Source of the DNA: Bacteroidales bacterium UBA7258
GTDB lineage: Bacteria; Bacteroidota; Bacteroidia; Bacteroidales; UBA932
Reading direction: 5' to 3'
Length of the DNA stretch: 7,578 nucleotides
NCBI GenBank assembly: GCA_002472565.1
Contig: DKSK01000026.1
Coordinates: forward strand, 1 to 7,578
In this document: positions 1 to 7,165 of the stretch, in pieces
How positions within the stretch are numbered: position 1 is the first letter of the stretch
Layout: the number at the start of each line of letters is the position of its first letter
Position numbers and translations under genes: made by a program
Notes under the pieces: generated by a model
Told to the model about the DNA's origin: nothing
Database searches by the model: none
The model's input: the letters and a program-made list of their open reading frames with translations, nothing else

Positions 1-46
1 GAGGGCACTGTAGGCCATACTCTGTGCGCAGGGTCCTTCAGATTCT

Positions 47-87
47 AAAGTTTCCAGGGCTTCCTTGTGGAAAGTCCCGGAAACTTT
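47..87. repeat. Long bulged inverted repeat (hairpin) downstream of the barrel gene
   Basis: The arms at 47-64 and 69-87 pair around a 4-base TTGT loop. The outer nine base pairs are perfect (AAAGTTTCC against GGAAACTTT). They are followed by 3, 3 and 2 more pairs, separated by single-base bulges at 56, 75 and 71. There is no T-run on either strand after the stem, so it is not a standard intrinsic terminator, although it sits about 85 bases past the stop of the minus-strand barrel gene. It could be an RNA processing or attenuation structure, a palindromic operator for a gene to the left, or one copy of a dispersed palindromic repeat. The rest of 1-170 shows nothing I can support as a gene: a minus-strand frame is open from 183 to the left edge, with an ATG at 132, but resembles no family I recognise. 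Confidence 0.6.
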
Positions 88-170
88 ACAATGCAAAGCA
101 GCCACCTTCAGGTTCAGGAATGACGGTTGCATCCAAATCCGTTTCTTACGTGGCTCGACACGAGGGAAGC

Positions 171-2258
171 TTACTTGAAGCGCTTAGTATCCACTTCCTG
201 CCGCTCCTTCTCGGTATAGCCTCCGAATTTCCAGGACAATGACAGTCCCACCTGACGATAGCACTTATAATCAGCCTTCATGTACTGTCCGCCGTAGTCG
301 ATGAGCGGAGAGACCATGCTCGTCTGGAAAATGTCGTTGCAGAAAATATTGATGAGTCCCCTGCCTCCTGCGAAGCCCCAGCGCAACTGGACGTCCAGAT
401 TGCCGGAAGCAGGCAGGTCATAATCGCCCTGGATACCTTTGGATCGGATCATTCCATTAACCAGCAGCTTGAAATTGTGTTTATTCGACAAGGTGAAGGT
501 ATTGTTCATCACCACCATCCCGAAGACGATATCCCTGTCGAAAGGAATTTCATAGAAGTCACTGTCCTTCTCTCTCTGCCAGGCGCCGATAAGCGTCGTG
601 CGGCCAGTCCACCACTCACCAACATTGAAAGGTATCGAGGCCTGGATGCCTCCCTGCTGCATGAAGTCCTCGTTCAAAGTGCGGTAAGTCTGCACCAGGC
701 GGTCTGGATTCTGATACAGCAGCTGGATGAAATAGTCCTTAATGTGGCTGAAATATGCCGTGAACACATATTTGCTCTTCAAGATGTAGGAAAGAGCGGC
801 CTGATATTCCTTGCGTGGTCTCAGCGACGGGTTGCCAACGATTTCAGTATAGGCGTCGGGGTGGGACGTGGTGCTTTGCAGAGCCCAGTAATCAGGATAC
901 CCTTTGTCCGAAGACAGCCCCAGCTGGAGGATGTGTCCGGCAGCAGGAAGCCAGGTGACATTGAGCGTCGGATAGACCGACCAGTCATTCCACGCTGCAT
1001 TCTTGAAATGCTCCAGAGCCAGCGAGCCGTCCATCATCCATTTCTCGGAAAAGGACTTGCTGAATCCGGCATAAACATTTTGAGACTGCTCATCCAGCCG
1101 CGAAGTGAATCCGCCGTCTCCTCCGACGCTGATTCTGCCGCCGGTAACAGGGTCATAGTACCACTGGAAACTCTTGTCCCGCGCCCATTCCAGATTCGCT
1201 CCGTAGTTCAGTTCCCAGCCCTTGCCGAGGTGGTGCTCCTGAGCGACGAAAGCCTTCCAGCGGTCGATATTCTGCCGGTCTTCCGTGCGGTAATGGTTTT
1301 CCACTCCATCGAACGAGCTATTAATCAGCTGGTCGGACGGCCTATTGTAATGCGTGTATTCAGCTCCGAGCGAGAGCCCGAAAGGAGCCTTATAGTCAGC
1401 ACGGATATTGTGCAGCCGGCGGTCTCTGCCTGAATGGGTCGTCGAAACCTGCGTACCGGTCGTACTGATATCCGTTCCGCTCTCCCCGAAACTACCGTTA
1501 TACACCAGGCTTGCCCTGTGCTTCTCGCTGAAGAAATAATCAGCGCCCCAACGCACCTGGTGAGTCCTGCTCCAGCTATCCGTCAACATCTCCTGGTCGA
1601 TATCGTGGACGCTGCCGTCGGCGAGCCGATGCCGTGCCTGAGTAGAATTGTCATTATACGACCGCCCGTACTCGTAGGAGTATATCAAGTCCGTGGAGAA
1701 CTTGCCCTTGGAATATTGAAGGGAGCCGCGCCCCTGGCCGCCGCCGTAATATTGATTGAGGTACTGCCCGTAGATTTCTCCCTGCAGCTTGCTCCTGCTT
1801 TCAGAATCATGCCTGAGGACAATGTTGATCAGAGCTCCCCGCACCTGGTACTTCGCCGTAGCATTGGGGATGACCTCCGCCTTGGCGATCCGGCTCACCG
1901 GGGTCGATTTCAGCAGAGCGCTAACTTGAGAAGCCGAAAGGGTGGAAACCTTGCCGTCGATGACGACGGTGGCTCCTCTTCCCGCGACGGCAAAGCCGTC
2001 CCCCTGAGGCGTCACGCCCGGAAGCTTTCCGATCGCATCGTAGGCATTGTCCGCCGGAGTTTTCTCCAGAATACGCGGAACGTCATATACCAAAGCGCCT
2101 TTATCCACCTTGACGACAGGAATTTCACCAGTAACCAGGGCTTGGGACAATTCCATGAACATACTGTCAGCCACCGCGACAGACAATGAATCAGGTTCCT
2201 GGGCCGCCGCGACGGCGGCGGAACTTGCAAGGCAAAGCAAGAATAAAATTCTTTTCAT
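171..2258 (-). CDS. TonB-dependent-receptor-like outer-membrane beta-barrel protein
   Basis: A 695-residue outer-membrane protein, probably of the 'outer membrane beta-barrel protein family' (OMP_b-brl_3 type) related to TonB-dependent receptors; its substrate is unknown. The start at 2258 is chosen because it puts a clean Sec signal peptide at the N-terminus (MKRILFLLCLASSAAVAAAQ). In-frame starts at 2291 (ATG) and 2306 (TTG) would add a charged extension before it. Residues about 50-150 look like a plug domain: KGALVYDVPRIL, then LPGV, VVIDGKV, and the plug-end pattern AEVIPNATAKY...GALINIVLR. The remaining ~545 residues are rich in aromatic, alternating strand-like segments, as expected for a barrel. 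The C-terminus (SWKFGGY...EVDTKRFK) is the ending I associate with this family. The carboxypeptidase-regulatory-like domain often found ahead of the plug is absent; only about 30 residues lie between signal peptide and plug. I see no clear TonB box. The gene is divergent from a two-component system, which may regulate it (inference). Confidence 0.88.
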   Translation of the reverse strand: MKRILFLLCLASSAAVAAAQEPDSLSVAVADSMFMELSQALVTGEIPVVKVDKGALVYDVPRILEKTPADNAYDAIGKLPGVTPQGDGFAVAGRGATVVIDGKVSTLSASQVSALLKSTPVSRIAKAEVIPNATAKYQVRGALINIVLRHDSESRSKLQGEIYGQYLNQYYGGGQGRGSLQYSKGKFSTDLIYSYEYGRSYNDNSTQARHRLADGSVHDIDQEMLTDSWSRTHQVRWGADYFFSEKHRASLVYNGSFGESGTDISTTGTQVSTTHSGRDRRLHNIRADYKAPFGLSLGAEYTHYNRPSDQLINSSFDGVENHYRTEDRQNIDRWKAFVAQEHHLGKGWELNYGANLEWARDKSFQWYYDPVTGGRISVGGDGGFTSRLDEQSQNVYAGFSKSFSEKWMMDGSLALEHFKNAAWNDWSVYPTLNVTWLPAAGHILQLGLSSDKGYPDYWALQSTTSHPDAYTEIVGNPSLRPRKEYQAALSYILKSKYVFTAYFSHIKDYFIQLLYQNPDRLVQTYRTLNEDFMQQGGIQASIPFNVGEWWTGRTTLIGAWQREKDSDFYEIPFDRDIVFGMVVMNNTFTLSNKHNFKLLVNGMIRSKGIQGDYDLPASGNLDVQLRWGFAGGRGLINIFCNDIFQTSMVSPLIDYGGQYMKADYKCYRQVGLSLSWKFGGYTEKERQEVDTKRFK

Positions 2259-2303
2259 GTCGAACTTAAGCAGACCGTCCTTTCCGGCCATTATTTCACA
2301 CTG

Positions 2304-2311
2304 CAAAATTG
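2304..2311 (-). promoter_or_regulatory. Possible Bacteroidota -7 promoter element for the barrel gene
   Basis: Read on the minus strand this is CAATTTTG, matching the Bacteroides -7 consensus TAnnTTTG at all but the first fixed base. It would place transcription start near 2298 and give a leader of about 40 bases before the chosen ATG at 2258, which supports that start over the upstream alternatives. A TTTG at 2329-2326 lies only 14 bases upstream, closer than the usual spacing to a -33 element, so the promoter would be weak without an activator. That would fit the repeat array just upstream (2332-2369). This is a motif match only. Confidence 0.3.
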
Positions 2312-2331
2312 CCTTGAATCTGCGACAAACC

Positions 2332-2369
2332 GTGTTAACATAAAGTTAAGAAGTGTTAAATAGTGTTAA
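2332..2369. promoter_or_regulatory. Four helically phased GTTAA direct repeats: candidate response-regulator operator
   Basis: GTTAA occurs at 2334, 2345, 2355 and 2365, a spacing of 11, 10 and 10 bases. Three copies extend to GTGTTAA; the second reads AAGTTAA. Tandem half-sites with a 10-11 bp period are the typical binding pattern of OmpR/PhoB-family regulators, and such a regulator is encoded nearby at 3988-4689. The array lies in the divergent region between the barrel gene and the kinase gene: just upstream of the candidate -7 element of the former, and about 40 bases ahead of the ATG of the latter. On the kinase side only a poor -7-like sequence (AATCTTTC, 2380-2387) is visible. The first copy is part of an 8-bp palindrome, TGTTAACA (2333-2340). 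That the regulator encoded here binds the array is inference. Confidence 0.5.
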
Positions 2370-2408
2370 AACGCTCTGCAATCTTTCAAATTCCGCTAAA
2401 TTAGCCAC

Positions 2409-3935
2409 ATGAAATTTCCATCCAGACATATAGTCATACTGCTGATACTGTCTCTGGCAGCTCTCTTCGGCTACCAGATTTATTGGCTGTCCGGCCTATA
2501 CCGTTCCTCCATCAAATCGAAGGAAGCCGAGATAAACCTCGCCCTCCAGAAGGCCGATTATGCCGAAATGATGGAACGACTGCGCGAGGTCAGCGCAAGC
2601 GGCCGCCACGGGACGATAGATTTGGACACTGGATGGTCTCGAGACAGCTTATCCTCACAAGTTTCCGCCAGCACGAACCTGTTCGGGATTAATGTGGAGG
2701 GCTCCAAATCCGTATCAGTTTCTGTCCTTGGCGAAAATGAAAGAAATCATGGCAAAAATGTGGAGGGCTCCAAATCCGTATCAGTTTCTGTCACGACAAG
2801 CACGGTACAACAAGATTCCGTCAGTGACAAAGAGGATGCAGGCGTATATTTAATCAGCGATTCTCAAGAACACACAGGCTACTACCAGCGTGGAATGCAT
2901 GCCGGAGTGGATGTCCTTGCCAAAGTGAATATGCATAAGCTGGACTCCCTGCTTACCATGATGCTCGCCGACAACGGGCTGAACGTACCGCATCGCCTGC
3001 AGATGCTAAGCGACAGCACGACGACTGCCGCTGTTTCGACCCCAGGCTATAAGCCGTCCGGCAGAGCCAGGAATTACGCCTACGTCTACGGCATAACGCC
3101 AGGCGACATATACGAACTCACGCTCGAGCCTCTCTCCGGCCTTGTATTCCGTGAGATGTCGGGGGTAATCGCGGCCTCTCTGATACTTTTCCTTTTGCTC
3201 GCCTTCTCCTTCTGGTTTCTCATCCATGCCATGCTCAAGCAGAAAAGCCTGGAGGAAATGAAGAGCGACTTCACCAACAACATCACCCACGAGCTCAAAA
3301 CGCCGGTGGCGGTGGCATATGCGGCCAATGACGCCCTGCTGAACTTCGAGGCGGGGAACGACCCCGAAAAGAGGCGTGAATATCTGGAAATCAGCCAGAG
3401 CCAGCTGAAAAAACTGGAAGGAATGATCGAGCAAATCCTTTCCATGAGCATGGAAAGCCGTAAGACCTTCGAGCTCAGGAAAGAGGACATCGAGCTTAAA
3501 CCTCTGCTGCAGAACTTGGCGGACCAGCACCGTCTTCCAACGGAAAAATCTTGCGAGATTCATATCGAGTCAGAAGACGCTCTTGTCATTCACGCAGACC
3601 GCTTCCATTTCGGGAACGTCATCAGCAACCTCATCGACAACGCCATAAAATATTCCGGACCTTCCGTCCATATCGTAATCAAGGCGAAGACTGTGCCCGG
3701 CGGCGTTGAAATAAGCGTCAAAGACGACGGCATAGGGATAGCTCCCGACAAGCAGAAGCACATATTCGAGAAATTCTACCGGGTCCCGACCGGAGACATC
3801 CACGATGTCAAGGGTTACGGTCTCGGCCTCTACTACGCCAAGACCATGGTCGAAAAGCACGGCGGGACCATCAGCGTCTCCAGCGCCCAGGGCAAGGGCA
3901 GCGAATTCAGAATCTTCATTCCTATGGCTTCCTGA
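2409..3935 (+). CDS. Membrane sensor histidine kinase
   Basis: A 508-residue two-component sensor kinase that should autophosphorylate and pass the phosphate to the regulator encoded 52 bases downstream. One membrane segment lies near the N-terminus (about residues 7-27) and a second at about 250-275. Between them is a ~220-residue extracytoplasmic sensor region that I do not recognise. No HAMP domain is evident; the second membrane segment runs almost directly into the dimerisation domain. The H-box is FTNNITHELKTP with phospho-acceptor His294. The catalytic domain has an N-box (NVISNLIDNAIKYS, 403-416), G1 (DDGIGIA, 439-445), an F-box (IFEKFYR, 452-458) and G2 (GYGLGLYYAK, 469-478), so the kinase looks intact. 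The sensor region contains two identical 12-residue stretches (95-106 and 117-128) encoded by a perfect DNA repeat. No Shine-Dalgarno sequence precedes the ATG, which is normal in this phylum. The inducing signal is unknown. Confidence 0.95.
   Translation: MKFPSRHIVILLILSLAALFGYQIYWLSGLYRSSIKSKEAEINLALQKADYAEMMERLREVSASGRHGTIDLDTGWSRDSLSSQVSASTNLFGINVEGSKSVSVSVLGENERNHGKNVEGSKSVSVSVTTSTVQQDSVSDKEDAGVYLISDSQEHTGYYQRGMHAGVDVLAKVNMHKLDSLLTMMLADNGLNVPHRLQMLSDSTTTAAVSTPGYKPSGRARNYAYVYGITPGDIYELTLEPLSGLVFREMSGVIAASLILFLLLAFSFWFLIHAMLKQKSLEEMKSDFTNNITHELKTPVAVAYAANDALLNFEAGNDPEKRREYLEISQSQLKKLEGMIEQILSMSMESRKTFELRKEDIELKPLLQNLADQHRLPTEKSCEIHIESEDALVIHADRFHFGNVISNLIDNAIKYSGPSVHIVIKAKTVPGGVEISVKDDGIGIAPDKQKHIFEKFYRVPTGDIHDVKGYGLGLYYAKTMVEKHGGTISVSSAQGKGSEFRIFIPMAS
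2691..2792 (+). repeat. Perfect 36-bp direct repeat inside the kinase sensor domain
   Basis: Bases 2691-2726 and 2757-2792 are identical over 36 bp and start 66 bp (22 codons) apart, so the reading frame is kept. Each copy encodes NVEGSKSVSVSV. The 30 bases between the copies do not resemble the sequence after the second copy, so this is not a simple tandem array of the whole 66-bp unit. Identity at every third codon position suggests recent duplication or gene conversion rather than selection on the protein alone. Confidence 0.9.
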
Positions 3936-3987
3936 CGCCATTCTTCCATGAACATAATCTTGTCACCATGAACAAAGCGATGCAGCT

Positions 3988-4689
3988 ATGCCGAAAATAA
4001 AAATACTTCTTGTCGAAGACGAAAAAACCCTGGTTCAAATCGTAAGCGAGACCCTCAGAGGGCAGGGTTTCATCGTCGAGACCGCCGCCGACGGAGTTGA
4101 AGGGCTCAGACGTTTCTTCGAAGTCCGTCCTGACGTCCTCGTCGCCGACGTCATGATGCCACGCATGGACGGCTTCGAAATGGTCCGCCGCATCCGTAAA
4201 ACAGATGACCGCACCCCTGTTCTCTTCCTCACGGCAAAATCCACCCCGGACGATGTCGTCACCGGGTTCGAACTGGGAGCCAACGACTACCTCAAGAAGC
4301 CTTTCGCCCTCCAGGAACTCATAGTCCGCATAAAGGCTCTTATGGGGAAAGCCTACATGACGGAGCGGCAGGAGGCGGAACAGAGCGAGTACCGGATAGG
4401 AGATTACAGCTTCACACCGGCCTCTCAGGCTCTCGATTATCTTCCCGACGGGGAAAGCGTCAACCTCTCTCACCGTGAAGCCGAAATCCTCCACCACCTC
4501 TGCGACGCCAAGGGAGGCATCGTCCCCATGCAGAGCCTTCTTCTGGACCTCTGGGGCGACGACGACTTCTTCAACGCCCGCAGCCTTCAGGTGTTCATCA
4601 CCCGCCTACGCCACAGCCTCTCAAAAGACCCCCACGTCCGCATCGTCAACGTCCGCGGCACCGGCTACAAGCTGATAGCGGAAAACTGA
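3988..4689 (+). CDS. OmpR/PhoB-family response regulator
   Basis: A 233-residue cytoplasmic transcription regulator, partner of the histidine kinase just upstream. Residues 4-120 form the receiver domain: acidic pair in VEDE (E10, D11), phospho-acceptor Asp54 (VADVMMP), Thr82 (FLTAKS) and Lys104 followed by Pro105 (YLKKPF). These are the complete set of receiver active-site residues. Residues about 135-231 form a winged-helix DNA-binding domain with the usual LSHREAEILHHL, the recognition-helix region RSLQVFITRLRHSL and the C-terminal hairpin VRIVNVRGTGYKL. Length and order are normal for the OmpR/PhoB class. The ATG at 3988 is chosen because it opens directly onto the first receiver strand (KIKILLVEDE). 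Kinase and regulator genes are probably one transcript. A likely target is the phased repeat array at 2332-2369 (inference). Confidence 0.95.
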   Translation: MPKIKILLVEDEKTLVQIVSETLRGQGFIVETAADGVEGLRRFFEVRPDVLVADVMMPRMDGFEMVRRIRKTDDRTPVLFLTAKSTPDDVVTGFELGANDYLKKPFALQELIVRIKALMGKAYMTERQEAEQSEYRIGDYSFTPASQALDYLPDGESVNLSHREAEILHHLCDAKGGIVPMQSLLLDLWGDDDFFNARSLQVFITRLRHSLSKDPHVRIVNVRGTGYKLIAEN

Positions 4690-4700
4690 CACCCAGCCGG

Positions 4701-4739
4701 AAAAAACGAGCCTCGAATATCGCTTCTGATATCCGAGGC
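4701..4739 (-). terminator. Intrinsic terminator of the ABC permease gene, at the convergent junction
   Basis: The arms at 4710-4721 and 4728-4739 pair over 12 positions with one mismatch (A4716 against C4734) around a 6-base loop. Read on the minus strand, the stem is followed after three bases by TTTTTT (complement of 4701-4706), the classic intrinsic terminator form, about 33 bases past the permease stop codon. On the plus strand the stem is followed by CTGTCTATAT, a poor U-tract, so it may stop read-through from the regulator gene only partly. It fills most of the 83-base gap between the two convergent genes. Confidence 0.8.
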
Positions 4740-4772
4740 CTGTCTATATAGAGAGTAAGAGCTTATGTGTGT

Positions 4773-7067
4773 TCACCTGAGTTCGTCCGCGGGGTTGGTC
4801 CGGGCCGCGGAAAGGGTCTGCAAGAAAACGGACAGGAAGGAGATGGCAAGGGATATGATGACAGCCAGGACGAATATCCATGCATAACCGGAAAGCCGGT
4901 CTATGAAAGATTCCAGATACTTGCGCGAAGCCCAGACCGCCACAGGAACCCCGATCACGCATGCAATCAGCACCATGACCATATAGTCCGAGACATTTTT
5001 CACAAGCTCGCTTTCCACTGTCCCGCCGAAGACTTTGCGGATGGCGATGTCGTGGGCCCTCTCTTCGGCGAAATAGCCGCTCATCGCTATGAGTCCGAGC
5101 AGAGAAATCATTATCGAGATGAGCATGAATATTTCAAGGAGCCTCATGTTGTCCATGGCGGGCTTGAGAGCATCCTTGTAGCCATCATCGATATAGGAAA
5201 GGGTCTGTATCTCTTCCATGCCGGTATCGTTCCATTTTTCGAACGCCTGCCTGATGGCATTCATCGCTTCGCCATGATCGCCTTTGGTCTCGATGAGCAG
5301 TCCCGGCCACCACATATCACTGTCGCGTATCACGCTCACAATGATATTCATCCTTTCCCCTTCGTTGGCGATTGACAACGGAATATCTTGGAACACTCCT
5401 GCAAGCTGCTCGCAACCGAGAGCTCGCTGACTCAGGGTGTCGATTTGCAGATGACTGTCATCAAGGCCAGTGGCGCGGAACGCCGTCTGGGAAAACCATA
5501 CGGAATTGTACATCGGAGCTCCGAAGTTCTTTTCCTGCCTGAAATTCAGCATAGAGAACGCAGTACTGTCCATCCAGCAGATACGGTAGAGTATGTCCTT
5601 GCCATCCGATGTGGTCGAATACTGCCCATTGGCGAAGAAGGCTGGACAGCCTTGCGAGAACCCGATGCGTTCCACGCAAGAAAGCTCCCTGAGAACATCC
5701 GCCAGGGCCATGTCCGGCCTCTTGGCCCCGTTAGTGTAGAGATACAGTTTGTCGGCGGAATCGTAATTCTTCGGCCGCTTCAATGACTTGCCGTACTGAG
5801 CTTCCATGACTAGAGCCATGGAGATGAGGAACACCGAAAAGGCACACTGCAGGACAATGAATATCTTGCTGAATACCATCTTGTTGCTGGTTCTGAAGGA
5901 CCCGCGCACGATGTCCACAGGCTTGTAACGGCTGGCAAAGAGGGCTGGAAGAAGACCTGAAAGAGTGCCTGTGAGAATGGTTAACAGGACAAAGGCGGCG
6001 ATATAGACGGGCTTGAATTCAATCGATATCGGGACCACAGGGTTACCGAGCAGATTATTCATAGTCGGGGTCAGAGCCACAGCGAGAAGCAGGGCGAAGA
6101 TAAAGCAGAAAGCAGTGAAAAGGACTGATTCGTAAATATATCTCCATATTATGCCCGAGCGTTGTTCTCCGACGAGCCTGCGAGTCGCCATCTCCTTTGC
6201 TCTTTTTCCCACCAGCGCGAAATTAAGGTTTATGAAATTGAATATCGCGCAGATAAGAAGGAGGAGTCCGGCCAGGGACAGAAGCCTCAGGGTGCCGAGG
6301 TCTCCCTGGTTGACATTTCCCCAGTCTTTAGAGAAATAGATCTCGTCCACCCTCCATATCTTCAGCTTCTCGAAGAAACCCTTTCCATACCATTGATATA
6401 CCTCCTTGCATAAAGCCTCTGTCTTGTCATAGAGTACTTGGCGGTCCGTCCCCGGTGCCACCTGCGCAAAGGTGATGACATTCCCGAAATTGTCATAGGC
6501 AGCAAGCTTGCTGAACAAATTGCTCTTGTTGCTTGCAATTATGTCGCAATATGAGATGAGCGTAGCCTTGAAATCCTTGGCTATGCCGGAAACCATAAGT
6601 TCATTGCCATCAATGGAAAGATGGTCACCGACTTTCAGGGAATATTTGGCGGCGAAGGTCTCGCTTATCAAGATGTTGTCCTTGGCATCCAGCGATGAAG
6701 GCGAGCCTGACACGAGACCATAGTAAGGGAAAATGTCGAAGAAAGCCTTGTCAGTACCCATCACTTCGGCATTCACGGCAGCCTCTCCGATGAGGAAACG
6801 TCTCGTCTGCGGAATTATGCTGGTGACCCTCACAACTTCAGGTACCCTGGACTTGAGAGCATCTGGAAAACCGTAGGTAAGACCTATGCAATCCGGCATA
6901 CCGAAGGCATAAATGTTTTTTCTGTCAGGATTTTGCGTATTTATGGAATATTGCTGATAAGCGTATGAGCCGAACATCACCACGAAGGCGAGGCTCACGG
7001 CAAGGCCTACAGCCTCTATCAAGGCATAGGCTTTATTGCGGGAAAGGAACCTAAAGAAAGATTTCAT
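4773..7067 (-). CDS. MacB/FtsX-type ABC transporter permease, duplicated-module form
   Basis: A 764-residue inner-membrane permease of the MacB/FtsX/LolC superfamily, in the long form common in Bacteroidota in which two four-helix modules are fused. Predicted membrane segments are at about residues 15-38, 259-284, 306-335, 353-378, 399-422, 641-666, 691-714 and 727-750. The two large loops, about 40-258 and 425-640, would be periplasmic (MacB core-like). Each module has the short charged motif thought to contact the ATPase: KRAKEMATRRLVGEQ (288-302) and EERAHDIAIRKVFGG (668-682). The family acts mechanically on periplasmic substrates (export of peptides or macrolides, lipoprotein release, envelope-stress signalling); the substrate here cannot be told. 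The ATG at 7067 leads straight into the first amphipathic and membrane segments. The ATPase gene lies just upstream on the same strand, separated by 65 bases that include a duplicated piece of its 3' end. The sequence looks intact. Confidence 0.93.
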   Translation of the reverse strand: MKSFFRFLSRNKAYALIEAVGLAVSLAFVVMFGSYAYQQYSINTQNPDRKNIYAFGMPDCIGLTYGFPDALKSRVPEVVRVTSIIPQTRRFLIGEAAVNAEVMGTDKAFFDIFPYYGLVSGSPSSLDAKDNILISETFAAKYSLKVGDHLSIDGNELMVSGIAKDFKATLISYCDIIASNKSNLFSKLAAYDNFGNVITFAQVAPGTDRQVLYDKTEALCKEVYQWYGKGFFEKLKIWRVDEIYFSKDWGNVNQGDLGTLRLLSLAGLLLLICAIFNFINLNFALVGKRAKEMATRRLVGEQRSGIIWRYIYESVLFTAFCFIFALLLAVALTPTMNNLLGNPVVPISIEFKPVYIAAFVLLTILTGTLSGLLPALFASRYKPVDIVRGSFRTSNKMVFSKIFIVLQCAFSVFLISMALVMEAQYGKSLKRPKNYDSADKLYLYTNGAKRPDMALADVLRELSCVERIGFSQGCPAFFANGQYSTTSDGKDILYRICWMDSTAFSMLNFRQEKNFGAPMYNSVWFSQTAFRATGLDDSHLQIDTLSQRALGCEQLAGVFQDIPLSIANEGERMNIIVSVIRDSDMWWPGLLIETKGDHGEAMNAIRQAFEKWNDTGMEEIQTLSYIDDGYKDALKPAMDNMRLLEIFMLISIMISLLGLIAMSGYFAEERAHDIAIRKVFGGTVESELVKNVSDYMVMVLIACVIGVPVAVWASRKYLESFIDRLSGYAWIFVLAVIISLAISFLSVFLQTLSAARTNPADELR

Positions 7068-7095
7068 CAGACTTAGATTTTACAATGGGACACTT

Positions 7096-7165
7096 CTCTA
7101 CAATCCATTCTGCACGTCGCCCGCGATCTGCTCTACAATTCATTCTGCACGTCGCCCACGATCTG
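7096..7165 (-). repeat. 35-bp tandem duplication of the 3' end of the ATPase gene
   Basis: Bases 7096-7130 and 7131-7165 are adjacent direct copies, identical at 33 of 35 positions (differences at 7105/7140 and 7123/7158). The 7131-7165 copy contains the last codons and stop of the ATPase gene (QIVGDVQNEL, then TAG). The other copy, just downstream, would read QIAGDVQNGL followed by TAG but lies outside the gene and in another frame. It makes up over half of the 65-base spacer before the permease gene. A replication-slippage or unequal-exchange duplication is the simplest explanation. Confidence 0.92.

Noticed and set aside
1..132. Partial minus-strand frame with ATG at 132 running off the left edge (begins MQPSFLNLKV)
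   Set aside because: Only 44 codons are visible, it resembles no known family, and a 41-base hairpin lies inside it. A plus-strand frame is equally open across the same stretch, so openness alone is not evidence.
477..2189. Two long plus-strand open frames (318 and 251 codons) antisense to nearly the whole barrel gene, separated by a single stop at 1431-1433
   Set aside because: They are in exact codon register with the barrel gene, so their stops can only arise from sense codons TTA, CTA or TCA, which this gene rarely uses; the single break is a TCA serine codon. The translations resemble no protein family, while the sense frame is a clear barrel protein.
4743..4752. 10-bp palindrome TCTATATAGA in the convergent gap
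   Set aside because: Short and AT-rich, between two gene ends with no promoter context; likely chance.
3006..5375. Further long antisense frames opposite the kinase (3006-3563), regulator (3922-4497) and permease (4767-5375)
   Set aside because: They have the same in-register relation to strongly supported genes and the same codon-use explanation; none shows a recognisable domain.
7081..7104. Possible third copy of the 35-bp repeat (TACAAT at 7081 as well as at 7099)
   Set aside because: Only six bases match and the offset is 18, not 35; the following bases do not align.
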